Of a stretch of 64,000 nt of DNA, positions 26,528-35,746 are shown piece by piece. Position numbers and translations under genes: made by a program. How positions within the stretch are numbered: the first letter of the stretch is position 1; every line of letters starts with the position of its first letter. Under the pieces are notes generated by a model. The model saw only the letters and a list, made by a program, of their open reading frames with translations. It did not search any database and was not told the DNA's origin. The stretch spans positions 3,844,001 to 3,908,000 of the forward strand of contig NZ_CP036298.1 in assembly GCF_007752135.1 (NCBI RefSeq), written 5' to 3'. The stretch is from Aureliella helgolandensis. Lineage in GTDB: Bacteria; Planctomycetota; Planctomycetia; Pirellulales; Pirellulaceae.

Positions 26528-26625
26528 GTCACTTGCACTCCATGATCAAGCCATTAGGTTCTTCCGTCGAATTTTCTTCGGTAGCGACGTCTGCCGCACC
26601 GAAGGGCTTTAAAGTGGTCGGCGTC

Positions 26626-27942
26626 TTAGCGTTGATCCATAGGCACGATATCCCGCACGGCAGGACCATTATAGATCTGGCGCGGGCGTCCAATGCGGTT
26701 CGTGGGAGACTGGTGCATTTCAACCCAGTGGGCAATCCATCCGGGCAGTCTACCAATCGCGAACATCACGGTAAACATTTGGGTGGGGAGTCCCATGGCG
26801 CGATAGATGATTCCCGAGTAGAAATCGACGTTGGGATAGAGTTTGCGCTCGATGAAGTATTCGTCTTCGAGAGCCACTTTTTCGAGCTGCTGGGCGACTG
26901 CAAAGAGTGGATCGTCGATATTCAGCTTAGCAAGCAGTTTGTCGCAAGCCTTTTTGATGATGGTCGCCCGTGGGTCGAAGTTCTTGTACACGCGGTGTCC
27001 GAAACCCATGAGACGGAAACCGTCTTGCTTGTCCTTCGCCATGGCCACGTACTTCTTGACGTCACAATTATCGTCGGCAATCGTCTGCAGCATCTTGATG
27101 CAGGCTTCATTGGCACCGCCATGGAGAGGCCCCCAAAGAGCACAAATTCCTGCCGAGATCGAAGCGAAGAGGTTTGCGTTGGAGGATCCCACCATTCGCA
27201 CGGTGGACGTGCTGCAGTTCTGCTCGTGATCGGCGTGGCAGATCAGCAATAGATTCAAGGCTTCGACGAATACTGGATCCGGTTCGTAGTCCTGGGTTGG
27301 CAAGGCGAACATCATCCGCAGGAAGTTCTCGCAATACGAGAGCTGGTTCTGCGGATACATGAACGGTTGGCCGGACGACTTCTTGTAGCTATATGCCGCA
27401 ATCGTCGGTAGTTTTGCCAAGAGACGGTGGATCGAGATCTCCACTTGCCGGTCATCGTGCGGATCGAGCGAGTCTTGGTAGAACGTCGAGAGGGCCCCAA
27501 CCACGGAGGATAGGATGGCCATCGGGTGGGCGTCCTTAGGAAACCCATTGTAAAACGACCGCATGTCCTCGTGGATCATCGTGTGCTGGCGAATCGATTC
27601 GCGAAATTCAGTGCACTCCTGCTCGTTGGGAAGTTTTCCATAGATGAGCAAGTAACAAGTTTCAACAAAGTCGCATTCGGCCGCAATCTGCTCGATGGGA
27701 TAGCCGCGATAGCGCAAGATGCCTTTCTCGCCATCGAGGAACGTCACCGCACTAATGGTGCTGCCGGTGTTGACGTAACCCTCGTCCAGGGTCACGCAAC
27801 CGGTTTCACGACGTAGCGCTGAAATATCAAGCGCTTTCTCATCCTCAGTGCCCACAATTACTGGCAGGTCGATCTCTTGCTCCCCGATCTTTAATCGAGC
27901 GACTTGGGTCTGGGAATCGGTAGGATTAGTAGCGGTAGACAT
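26626..27942 (-). CDS. gltA: Citrate synthase
   Basis: A 438-residue type II citrate synthase. It condenses acetyl-CoA and oxaloacetate into citrate at the entry of the TCA cycle. Family blocks are complete: TCYLLIYGKLPN, HPMAILSSVVGALSTFY, CHADHEQNCSTSTVR, GPLHGGANEA with catalytic His274, GFGHRVYKNFDPRA with His316, and NVDFYSGIIY with catalytic Asp373. The N-terminal beta domain (RLKIGEQEIDLPVIVGTE) is typical of the GltA subtype regulated by NADH in Gram-negatives. Start ATG 27942 with GGAG upstream. It stands as a single gene or with the downstream lipase. Confidence 0.96.
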   Translation of the reverse strand: MSTATNPTDSQTQVARLKIGEQEIDLPVIVGTEDEKALDISALRRETGCVTLDEGYVNTGSTISAVTFLDGEKGILRYRGYPIEQIAAECDFVETCYLLIYGKLPNEQECTEFRESIRQHTMIHEDMRSFYNGFPKDAHPMAILSSVVGALSTFYQDSLDPHDDRQVEISIHRLLAKLPTIAAYSYKKSSGQPFMYPQNQLSYCENFLRMMFALPTQDYEPDPVFVEALNLLLICHADHEQNCSTSTVRMVGSSNANLFASISAGICALWGPLHGGANEACIKMLQTIADDNCDVKKYVAMAKDKQDGFRLMGFGHRVYKNFDPRATIIKKACDKLLAKLNIDDPLFAVAQQLEKVALEDEYFIERKLYPNVDFYSGIIYRAMGLPTQMFTVMFAIGRLPGWIAHWVEMHQSPTNRIGRPRQIYNGPAVRDIVPMDQR

Positions 27943-28297
27943 TCATTGGCTCCGGCAGTGCCTATGGCACAAGATCTCAGCGTTGTTATAGACTTGCGGC
28001 GCGAACGGCTCGTTCAAGGGTGAAGAATCCTGGACACGCGACACTGCAGTTTACCCTTACCGCTCCGGTGGGACAATTGACCGTCACGAAACTTTGCGCT
28101 CCCCCGGGAGGGATGGCTCACCAGAAATGGCTGCTACCGCGGAGGAAACTAGGCAACTCCACCGGTTGTACCTTTTGCATCGCAGATGTTCTCGGCAATA
28201 AGGGAATAAGTTGCCCTGAGTCGCAGTTGCGGAATGCCGGGGAGGAGGTTGGGCGTTTCCCCCCGGAAAACGCGTGATGGCAGGCGGGGAAATTCTG
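27943..28297. other. Intergenic region, no gene seen
   Basis: About 355 bases between citrate synthase and the PLP-enzyme gene, both on the reverse strand. It presumably contains the citrate synthase promoter. Short overlapping frames have no coding features, and I see no riboswitch or strong hairpin. Confidence 0.4.
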
Positions 28298-29521
28298 TTA
28301 GGCTCGCGCAAAATCTAAAATCGCCTGAGAAAATTGCTCGATCAACCATTCCGCCGGTTCGACGCCACACGAGACCCGAATCGTTCCCTCGGTAATTCCC
28401 AGTGAGACGCGTTGGCTTTCGCTGTATCCACGATGGCTGGTCGTTGCCGGATGCGAGAGCGTGGTGCAAATATCCCCCAGCGAAGGAGCGAATGGAATTT
28501 CAGGAGCCAATTTACGGAATAAGTCGGCAACCTCGGGACGCTGCAGAGGTAGATGAAACGTCAGCATCCAACCGTATCCTCCGCGGAGTTGTTCCTTGGC
28601 GAACTGATGCTGCGGATGGTGCGTTAGCCCCGGATAGTCCACCTCGATCGTTGTGGGCAATGCATCGAGCGCTTCCGCCAACGCCAGGGCATTGACGCAC
28701 GCGCGTTCTAGACGAAGGGCCAACGACATCAGGCCGCGATGGGTCAGGTAGCAGTCTAGTGGGCTGCTGGCCATCCCAAAGGTGCTGATCGTATCCTGGA
28801 TGCAGTCCATCAACTGGCGATCGTTTCCAGCCACCAAGCCGAGCATGCTATCGCTATGGCCGTTCACTTGTTTACTCAAGCTTTCGACAACGAAATCAGC
28901 TCCGTAGCTCAACGGTTGGCAGACCAAGTGGGTGGCAAAGGTATTGTCGACGACCAGCTTGCCGCCCGCAGCATGAGTTGCGACCGATATATCTTCCAGG
29001 CGCGCCACGCTCAGTCTTGGATTGCTAAGGGTTTCGACCAGCACCAAATCAACCTTTTGTCGGCTGAGTTCGTCAATTTGGACTTTGTCAGTAGGATCAA
29101 AATGGCGTGTCGTGATTTGCCATTTGGCCAGCGAGTGCTCGAAAAGGCGGCTGGTCTTGCCGTACAATTCTTGGCCGAGCCAGACCTGGCCGCCTGGCTC
29201 GAGTATTCCCATGGCTACGGCGCTAATGGCGCTCATTCCCTGAGCGGTAATACTAGCCTGCGATGCGCCGTGGAGACTGGCGAGTTTGTGGGCCAAACTG
29301 CGTTCGTTGGGATGGCCGTCGCGTCGGTAGGCAAACGCATCGTTGGCTCCCGACAAGGCTTGATCCGCAGCCATTGGGGAATCCAACTGCCAGACCGTCG
29401 ACAGAATGAGTGGCTCGATGTGCGGGACCGAGCCTGGTTCCATGGGGCCCGCACTTCGCAAGGCTTCACACTCTAGTTGATTCTCCCAGCGTTGAGGCCC
29501 AGCAGTCTGTTTGTTCATCAT
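28298..29521 (-). CDS. Cys/Met metabolism PLP-dependent enzyme (cystathionine synthase/lyase type)
   Basis: A 407-residue fold-type I PLP enzyme. Motifs include AYRRDGHPNERSLAHKLASL, ITAQGMSAISAV, VWLGQELYGKTSRLFEH, LVLVETLSNPRL, LVVDNTFATHLVCQPL (Asp192 pairs with the PLP ring nitrogen) and the PLP-lysine site VESLSKQVNGHSDSMLG (Lys217). These place it in the trans-sulfuration family with cystathionine gamma-synthase, cystathionine lyases and methionine gamma-lyase, which cannot be separated by eye. Start ATG 29521 with AAGGA six bases upstream. It is divergent from the permease gene, with 92 bases between. Confidence 0.88.
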   Translation of the reverse strand: MMNKQTAGPQRWENQLECEALRSAGPMEPGSVPHIEPLILSTVWQLDSPMAADQALSGANDAFAYRRDGHPNERSLAHKLASLHGASQASITAQGMSAISAVAMGILEPGGQVWLGQELYGKTSRLFEHSLAKWQITTRHFDPTDKVQIDELSRQKVDLVLVETLSNPRLSVARLEDISVATHAAGGKLVVDNTFATHLVCQPLSYGADFVVESLSKQVNGHSDSMLGLVAGNDRQLMDCIQDTISTFGMASSPLDCYLTHRGLMSLALRLERACVNALALAEALDALPTTIEVDYPGLTHHPQHQFAKEQLRGGYGWMLTFHLPLQRPEVADLFRKLAPEIPFAPSLGDICTTLSHPATTSHRGYSESQRVSLGITEGTIRVSCGVEPAEWLIEQFSQAILDFARA

Positions 29522-29613
29522 TCAAATCCTTCGCCCTTATCGCGCACGCACGGTGCGCTTGATTTTGCTAAGTTAGCGTTTCGAAATTTAACGGAGTTTA
29601 CTGGGAGGACTTC

Positions 29614-31275
29614 ATGACGAACAAGTATCGCTGGGCTGCAGTGGGAGACATCAACGCATTTTTTGGCTTGGTGCTCGACAATGTTGCCGGCTTGATATTG
29701 ATTGTCAGCTTGCTCAATCTGAATTATGCATTTCCAGTAGATTTCGCACTGCGGTACATGATACCGGGCACCGCGATTGGTGTGCTGATCGGTGACTTGG
29801 CTTTCTTCTGGCTCGCTTTTTCCTTAGCAAAACGCTGCGGAAGCTCTTCCGTTACAGCCATGCCGCTTGGCTTGGACACCCCTAGCACTTTCGGCATGAT
29901 TTTCTTTGTACTGGGGCCCGCCTACCAAGCGGGGTTACCGGCCGGCGAAACGTCGGAGCAGGCCATCCATGCCGCTGCGATGCATGCGTGGCAGATCGGT
30001 ATTTGCAGCATCGTGATCAGCGGGCTCATCAAACTGGTGTGTTCCCTGGGGAGCGGCTGGGTGCGGCGGTGTGTGCCCCGGGCTGGATTGCTGGGATCTC
30101 TGGCGGCCGTGGCTTTGGTGTTGATCACCTACCAACCCTTGGTGGAAATCTTGCGCTACCCGTCCATTGGGCTCCTGGCACTGGCCGTAATTCTGACGGC
30201 TTTGGTCGGCCGCGTTCCACTGCCGTTCAAACTTCCCGGTGCTGTCGGTGGTCTGGTCGTCGCGGGAATCATGTTTACTCTACTGCAAACTACGGGCATG
30301 ATTGAGCAGGAGTCGGCAGGAGCGGTCGTCACTGCACAGCAAACGTGGCCCACCGAGTGGCTGACCGCACTCAACTTCGGCTGGCTGTCCGCCATGGGCG
30401 ATACCTTTCATTATCTGCCGGTTGTCATCCCATTTGCGTTGGCGACAGTCGTGGGAGGGATCGATTGCACGGAAAGTGCAGCCGCAGCGGGAGATGAATA
30501 CGAAACCCGTTCGGTGATTGCCATCGAAGCCGTCGCTACCTTTATCGCTGGTATCTGTGGTGCGGTTATTCAAACAACACCTTACATCGGACATCCCGCC
30601 TACAAAGCAATGGGGGGTCGCGCCGCTTATACCTTGGCAACCGCGCTGCTGATTGGTTTCCTTGGAACGAGCGGACTGTTTTATTACTTCTATGCCTTCA
30701 TCCCCAAGGCGGCGGTCTACCCCATCCTCGTCTTCGTGGGCCTCGAAATCACTGCCCAGAGTTTTCTAGCGACACCGCGTCGCCATTACCCGGCAGTTGC
30801 GCTGGCCTGCGTGCCCGCGCTGGCTGTGCTAGTGAATATCTTTGCTGGCGAAATACAGGGAGCACTCCTAGGAAATGGCTTGGATCCACAGAGCCTCTTT
30901 GGAGGGGAACTGCAATCTAAGTTGGCGACGACGCAAATGCTCTCCAATGGTTTTATCTTGACCAGTGTCCTGTGGGCCTCTGCCTTGGCAATGGCCATTG
31001 ACCGGCGTCTGATCGCGGCCGCAGGCTTTTACAGTGTGGCTGCCGGCTGTGCGCTGTTCGGTTTGATCCATTCGCCGTTGGCCAACGCCCCGATCGTATC
31101 TCCCGCGAGCTTTGGTATCCTGCCAGAGGTCGCTGTTCTGCCAGCGGAGAGTCTACCCACGGTTTTAGGGTGGACAGGTGGCTATCTGTTGGTCGCTGCT
31201 ACAATGCTTGTCTGGCAAGGCTATTTGATTTGTACTCATCAAACCGAGAGTGTAGACCACTCGTCTGCCGAGTGA
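29614..31275 (+). CDS. NCS2/AzgA-like nucleobase permease family protein
   Basis: A 553-residue membrane protein with about 13-14 helices. The N-terminal FFGLVLDNVAGLILIVSLL and the middle VVIPFALATVVGGIDCTESA, followed by AAAGDEYETRSVIAIEAVA, recall the xanthine/uracil (NCS2) and AzgA families, in which this half-helix region binds substrate. The 'tTPYIGHPAYKAMGGRAAYTLATAL' stretch likewise resembles the AzgA 'E..aGi..GGRTG' helix, though the key residues differ. Substrate therefore uncertain. GGGAGGA lies 7 bases before ATG 29614. Confidence 0.7.
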   Translation: MTNKYRWAAVGDINAFFGLVLDNVAGLILIVSLLNLNYAFPVDFALRYMIPGTAIGVLIGDLAFFWLAFSLAKRCGSSSVTAMPLGLDTPSTFGMIFFVLGPAYQAGLPAGETSEQAIHAAAMHAWQIGICSIVISGLIKLVCSLGSGWVRRCVPRAGLLGSLAAVALVLITYQPLVEILRYPSIGLLALAVILTALVGRVPLPFKLPGAVGGLVVAGIMFTLLQTTGMIEQESAGAVVTAQQTWPTEWLTALNFGWLSAMGDTFHYLPVVIPFALATVVGGIDCTESAAAAGDEYETRSVIAIEAVATFIAGICGAVIQTTPYIGHPAYKAMGGRAAYTLATALLIGFLGTSGLFYYFYAFIPKAAVYPILVFVGLEITAQSFLATPRRHYPAVALACVPALAVLVNIFAGEIQGALLGNGLDPQSLFGGELQSKLATTQMLSNGFILTSVLWASALAMAIDRRLIAAAGFYSVAAGCALFGLIHSPLANAPIVSPASFGILPEVAVLPAESLPTVLGWTGGYLLVAATMLVWQGYLICTHQTESVDHSSAE

Positions 31276-31451
31276 GAGTTTGGGAGCTACGGGAGTTCGG
31301 AACGTCATCGAATTGACAAGATAGCAGCGAGTCGCAGGGGGGCGGTGCCTTTGCCAGACCCTTCCTCGCCTGCGCACAGCTCAAATTAGACTGAAGCATT
31401 CGTTCGGCAGCCTAGTGCATGCGTGCGAATATTGCCTACGATGGAAAATCC

Positions 31452-33026
31452 ATGAATTTGAAGATTACCGACCGGTTCAATCAAGAGTTGCCTGCTGACG
31501 AATCACTCGTCAATCAGCCACGCCAAGTTTCCGATGCCGCATTTTCATTTGTCACTCCCCGCCATCCCAGTGCGCCTAACGTCCTACATCGCTCACTCGA
31601 GGTGGCACGACTGATTGGGCTGAACGAAGAGGATCTGGAGTCCGATGACTTTGTCGAAATCTTCAGTGGTGCAAAGCAATTACCCGGGACAAAGCCGTAT
31701 GCCATGTGCTATGGGGGGCATCAATTCGGTTCATGGGCGGGGCAATTGGGAGATGGACGTGCCATCAATTTGATGGAGGTCGAACATGCCGGCAAGCATT
31801 GGACATTGCAACTCAAGGGCGCAGGTGCAACGCCCTATTCCCGCACCGCCGACGGACTTGCGGTCCTCCGAAGTTCGCTGCGGGAGCACTTGTGTAGCGA
31901 AGCGATGTATCATCTGGGGATTCCCACCAACCGTTCGTTATGCCTGATTTCAACGGGGGACCAAGTCGTCCGCGACGTGCTCTACGATGGTCATCCCCGT
32001 CCAGAACCTGGAGCCATTGTATGTCGTGTAGCGCCCAGCTTCATTCGCTTTGGCAGCTTTGAAATCCTGGCATCACGCAATGAATTGAAGCTACTCGAGA
32101 TGCTCGCCGATTACACGATTCGTCATTTCTTTCCGAAGATTGATGGCAGCAGTCCAAGTCGCTACGTCGACTTTTTCAGCGCCGTTTGCCAAAGTACGAT
32201 TGAGATGGTCTTGCATTGGCAACGCGTCGGATTCGTGCATGGCGTGATGAACACCGACAATATGTCTATCCATGGTGAGACAATTGATTACGGGCCCTAC
32301 GGTTGGTTGGAGGGGTTTGATTCCGATTGGACCCCCAATACAACAGATCGTTCGCACCGCCGCTATCGGTTTGGCAACCAGCCACAGATTGCTCTTTGGA
32401 ATCTTGTGTGTCTGGCCAACGCCCTGTATCCAATCGTCCGCGAGGCCGCACCGTTGCAGGCTGCGATGGATCAGGCGCAAGCGGACTTCAACCGCAAGTC
32501 GACTGAAATGCAATTAGCCAAGCTCGGGGTTACGGATGTGTTGCCTGGAGACGGCGAATTGATCGCCCAGCTACAGTTGGCGCTACAAGCTGCGGAAACG
32601 GACATGACCCTTTTCTATCGACTCCTGGGCAACTGCGAGCGGACGCAGTTGGAGAGTAACCCGTCGCACGGACTTGAAGTAGTGCAGGATGCGCTCTACG
32701 AGCCCGACCAGTTGTCTGGTGAAGTTCGCCAACAGTGGCAAGCATGGTTCTTAGCGTACGGGCGGCGACTGGGGGCCGCTGCCATGGCAGATGATATTCG
32801 CCGGAGGCAAATGAATGGCATCAACCCCAAATACGTCCTGCGAAATTACATGGCTCAGCTAGCCATTGACGCGGCCGAGGAGGGGGACAACGCCTTGATC
32901 GAAGAGCTGCATCGTCTTCTTACTGCTCCCTATGAAGAACAACCTGAATCTGAGCGGTGGTTCGCCAAACGACCCGATTGGGCACGCCACAAGGTCGGTT
33001 GTTCTATGCTCTCTTGCAGCTCTTGA
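31452..33026 (+). CDS. selO: Protein adenylyltransferase SelO (YdiU)
   Basis: ATG 31452 (MNLKITDRFNQELPAD) gives 524 residues and has GGAAAA upstream. An ATG 11 codons earlier is less like the family N-terminus. SelO blocks are present: MCYGGHQFGSWAGQLGDGRA, LQLKGAGATPYSRTADGLAV, LRSSLREHLCSEAMYHLGIP, RVAPSFIRFGSFEI, GFVHGVMNTDNMSIHGETID and YGPYGWLEGFD. The pseudokinase fold binds ATP upside down and transfers AMP to Ser/Thr/Tyr of target proteins, linked to redox stress. The C-terminus ends GCSMLSCSS, with Cys in the place where some homologues carry selenocysteine. Convergent with the anti-sigma gene. Confidence 0.93.
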   Translation: MNLKITDRFNQELPADESLVNQPRQVSDAAFSFVTPRHPSAPNVLHRSLEVARLIGLNEEDLESDDFVEIFSGAKQLPGTKPYAMCYGGHQFGSWAGQLGDGRAINLMEVEHAGKHWTLQLKGAGATPYSRTADGLAVLRSSLREHLCSEAMYHLGIPTNRSLCLISTGDQVVRDVLYDGHPRPEPGAIVCRVAPSFIRFGSFEILASRNELKLLEMLADYTIRHFFPKIDGSSPSRYVDFFSAVCQSTIEMVLHWQRVGFVHGVMNTDNMSIHGETIDYGPYGWLEGFDSDWTPNTTDRSHRRYRFGNQPQIALWNLVCLANALYPIVREAAPLQAAMDQAQADFNRKSTEMQLAKLGVTDVLPGDGELIAQLQLALQAAETDMTLFYRLLGNCERTQLESNPSHGLEVVQDALYEPDQLSGEVRQQWQAWFLAYGRRLGAAAMADDIRRRQMNGINPKYVLRNYMAQLAIDAAEEGDNALIEELHRLLTAPYEEQPESERWFAKRPDWARHKVGCSMLSCSS

Positions 33027-33041
33027 AAGGCCAAGAGCTGC
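33016..33041. terminator. Hairpin between convergent selO and anti-sigma genes
   Basis: Perfect 10-bp stem GCAGCTCTTG / CAAGAGCTGC with a six-base loop. It overlaps the selO stop codon. No long T-run follows, so it may be a bidirectional, non-canonical terminator. Confidence 0.5.
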
Positions 33042-33054
33042 GATTTCTCCGGAT

Positions 33055-34656
33055 CTAATTGCCTTGCAAGTGAATCAATAGAATGGCAGCTTGCTCTGCC
33101 TCGCCGAGCGAAGCACCACCTCCTTGAAAGTCCGCGTTCCTACTTGCAGAAGGCGTTAGCCACATCAATGAAGGAGATTGGTTGAACGTCGTTCCGAGTT
33201 CAGCAGCGAGGCGATCTGCTTGAGCGCGACTGGTGAAGACGGCGATGCTGGTAGGAGTTGCCGCAGATGTTCCGCCAGCAGGTCCTAAATCTTCGGTCAC
33301 GCCTGATCCTACTGGAGAAGCAAATTCCTCAACTGAAACTAGGTCCAGGTCAATGTTTTCGGCGATGGTCATCAGTCCTTCAACCGTTGTACTGCCACTG
33401 AGAGTGAGCAGGCCAATGGGGGCGGTAATCGCATTCTGGGGAGCTTGCGAAGTGGCGTCCTTTCCAGCAGTAGACATTTCGTTGGGATCAATTCCAAGCA
33501 GCTTGGATTGTGCCACCAACTGCTGTTGAACTTCTGTGGGCATCCAGGAGCTGCTGCGCAAGACCGACACGCGATGGGTAGCACGGGCCTCAGCCCGAAT
33601 TCCAAATGAATTTGCCTCGGGCACTTGGGGACTCGCCGGCAAGCTCCTCGCACGCATCTTGGCACTTGGGGCAGCGGAAGATGGTTCTGGCATGGCGGAG
33701 GGTTGTGTTGCCATATTAAGCGCCAGCTGCGGTTCGCTGGGGGCGCCACCGAGCAATTCCTGCGGCATCTCGAACGCCATGGCCTCACCGGCATTCCTTG
33801 CAGGCGCCATTTCTCTCGTTTCTGAAGTCTCTGCTAGTGCCTCGCTGGGTGGAGTGGTAGGCAGAGTGGCGGCAGCCCTAGCTTGCATCGAAAACTGCTC
33901 TGCAGCTGGGGGAAACGCCCCTGCATCGTTGATAGCCGACTCCGACTCTGAAGTTGCCGAAGCGCTCTGGAAGGAGAAGTCATCGGATTCAAGGGCTCGT
34001 TTGAGTGGATCCTCCTCCCATTGGGAACGGTCTAGCTCCTCCGATTGCCTGTTCGGAATGCCGATGGGCTCCGCTGCGGTGCCAGCTAGGGCGTCTGCGC
34101 CATTGCTGGGCTGGCCATTCGTTGCCAGAATCTGCATCGGGGCTTCAGGCCAGAGCAAGCGGCCGACACCCAGCATCACGAGGATGCTGGCAGCCAAGGC
34201 GAGGAGTCGAAGTCTTGGCCAACCACTGCGGCGCGACTGTGGGTGAGGAGGGACACCTGCCCCCGGTCCACCTGAGTTTCCTACAGTGAGTGGATTGGTA
34301 TAGCCACCTTCGGAATCAAGACTGTTTTCAACGGCATCGCAAGTGTCGAAAATGCGCGTGGCGGCATGGTCTTCGACGGGTGCGACTTGCGGGGCAGCGG
34401 TGGCTAAGGCGGCAATTTCGTCAGCATCTGTGGTGACGGGGCTTGGTAAATCTAAGACCAGTTTTCGGATGCGTTGCAGATCCTCAAACGTACTGCGCAC
34501 GTCCCCGTCATTTTCGATCTTTTGCTCCACCAGCCGGCATTGTTCCGCGGGCAATTCATCGTCCAAGTAGGCAGACAGCCACTCTTCTTGAAATCCATCG
34601 GAGGCAGCCAATGTGTTCTCGCGCGAAGAATCGTGTTCGGGTTTGGGAAAGTTCAT
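33055..34656 (-). CDS. Membrane anti-sigma factor with long extracytoplasmic domain
   Basis: A 533-residue protein whose start overlaps the ECF sigma gene stop by four bases. The N-terminal anti-sigma region (EEWLSAYLDDELPAEQCRLV, then RSTFEDLQRIRKL) resembles zinc-type anti-sigma domains but lacks the HxxxCxxC motif. One membrane helix lies at about 149-168 (LRLLALAASILVMLGVGRLL). The remaining 350 residues are extracytoplasmic, rich in Ala, Ser and Pro at first, then more structured, with TVEGLMTIAENIDLDLVSVE and SIAVFTSRAQADRLAAELGT near the end. It should hold the sigma factor inactive until a signal outside the membrane; the signal is unknown. Confidence 0.8.
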   Translation of the reverse strand: MNFPKPEHDSSRENTLAASDGFQEEWLSAYLDDELPAEQCRLVEQKIENDGDVRSTFEDLQRIRKLVLDLPSPVTTDADEIAALATAAPQVAPVEDHAATRIFDTCDAVENSLDSEGGYTNPLTVGNSGGPGAGVPPHPQSRRSGWPRLRLLALAASILVMLGVGRLLWPEAPMQILATNGQPSNGADALAGTAAEPIGIPNRQSEELDRSQWEEDPLKRALESDDFSFQSASATSESESAINDAGAFPPAAEQFSMQARAAATLPTTPPSEALAETSETREMAPARNAGEAMAFEMPQELLGGAPSEPQLALNMATQPSAMPEPSSAAPSAKMRARSLPASPQVPEANSFGIRAEARATHRVSVLRSSSWMPTEVQQQLVAQSKLLGIDPNEMSTAGKDATSQAPQNAITAPIGLLTLSGSTTVEGLMTIAENIDLDLVSVEEFASPVGSGVTEDLGPAGGTSAATPTSIAVFTSRAQADRLAAELGTTFNQSPSLMWLTPSASRNADFQGGGASLGEAEQAAILLIHLQGN

Positions 34657-35243
34657 GATGCACTCAAACCAAGCTGCAAAGCTCGGTCTTGCAGTAAATT
34701 TCTAAGTTCCAACCGAGCTCGATGTAGCCGGCTGCGGACTGTCCCAATCGGGATCTGTAGGGTTTCTGCGATCGCTTCGTAGTCCATTCCATCAAAATCG
34801 CGTAACACCAATACGACTCTTCGCTCTTCATCCAATTTCAACATTGCATCCTGCACACACCGTTGCGTCTCCGTTTGTTCCAAGCGGTCCTCGGGACGCT
34901 CAAGGCTTCCCACTGTGTCGACGGCCTGTTCCATCCCCGTCCTAGGGAGTTGGCTTTCCAACCGGCGTCGCCTGCGATTGCTAATCAGTTGGTTCATCGC
35001 AATCCGAGCGAGCCAGGTATAAAACTGACTTTCGCCCGCGAATTGTGGGAGTTTCTGGTAAGCCTTGGTAAACGCTTCCTGAACGATATCTTCGGCCAGC
35101 TCCCGGTCGCCACTGGCGTGAATCATAAGCCCCAACAATCGGCGTTGGTACTGTTCCACGATTTCTGCATAGGCAGAAGAATCGCCCGCGAGCACTCTGT
35201 CGATAGCGCTCTGGTCGACCGATATTTGTTCGTCGCTCAACAT
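34653..35243 (-). CDS. ECF RNA polymerase sigma factor, RpoE-like
   Basis: A 196-residue sigma factor. Region 2: YAEIVEQYQRRLLGLMIHAS, then DRELAEDIVQEAFTKAYQKL and FYTWLARIAMNQLISNRRRR. Region 4: LDEERRVVLVLRDFDGMDYEAIAETLQIPIGTVRSRLHRARLELR. The order and sequence match the RpoE/ECF group controlled by membrane anti-sigma factors. The anti-sigma gene overlaps its stop codon by four bases (ATGA). Start ATG 35243. A GGAACT-N16-GTCTAG promoter-like pair lies just upstream, consistent with autoregulation. Confidence 0.94.
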   Translation of the reverse strand: MLSDEQISVDQSAIDRVLAGDSSAYAEIVEQYQRRLLGLMIHASGDRELAEDIVQEAFTKAYQKLPQFAGESQFYTWLARIAMNQLISNRRRRRLESQLPRTGMEQAVDTVGSLERPEDRLEQTETQRCVQDAMLKLDEERRVVLVLRDFDGMDYEAIAETLQIPIGTVRSRLHRARLELRNLLQDRALQLGLSAS

Positions 35244-35746
35244 GGGGTTCCGAAGGGGGCTAGACGCAGTTTTCGGGGAGTAGTTCCACCAACTCCTGAA
35301 AACGTGCTGTTTGATACAATCGGGATGGAACGGATAAGGCTAACGATGAGTGCTTGAGTTTGAGAAGCCGTGAGAGTGCGAAGGTCGCAAATTATGGATC
35401 AAGGACGCGGTTCGTCCATCGTTGGGATTTGCCGTTGGCCAACTAGGCCCCGTGGCGCGCCAACAAACCATCGCTGCTGGCCCAAGTAGATTAGGCGACT
35501 CAGCGGTGGACGAGGATAAGGTTTCAAGGGAGCTGAAAAAAAATGATAAAATGCAGGCTGCCGCAAAACAGATCCTCTATCATCTGGCAGTTTGGGTAGT
35601 CTAGGTAGCTGCTGGTGTTTGCGTTTCCCCCGATCTAGCTGCAAACGCAATAGTACGTTCCCAGTCAGCGCCGGTGAAGTGCTCAGTTCTTCCAATTGCG
35701 GCCCATGATACACCATAACAGTCCATCTCCCGAGAGGCCTTAATTC
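35244..35746. other. Intergenic region between divergent sigma and sulfatase genes
   Basis: No gene. It contains the ECF-type promoter at 35260-35287 for the sigma gene. An imperfect inverted repeat (GTTTTCGGGGAGT with ACTCCTGAAAAC) overlaps that promoter and could be a regulatory site. GAGAGG precedes the sulfatase start. Confidence 0.5.
35260..35287 (-). promoter_or_regulatory. Probable ECF-type autoregulatory promoter
   Basis: Read on the reverse strand: GGAACT (35287-35282), 16 bases, GTCTAG (35265-35260), about 17 bases before the sigma gene ATG. This matches the RpoE-type -35 GGAAC and -10 GTCT elements at the usual spacing. Confidence 0.6.

Noticed and set aside
25691-26545. Forward open frame of 284 codons opposite the lipase gene
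   Set aside because: A mirror of a gene with clear catalytic motifs; its own translation shows no domain.
28856-29476. Forward open frame opposite the PLP-enzyme gene
   Set aside because: Antisense shadow with no motif or start signal.
29522-29613. SAM riboswitch before the Cys/Met enzyme gene
   Set aside because: The gap to the divergent permease is only 92 bases and shows no aptamer-like stems.
33536-34246. Forward open frame of 236 codons opposite the anti-sigma gene
   Set aside because: A by-product of the Ala/Ser/Pro-rich composition of the real gene.
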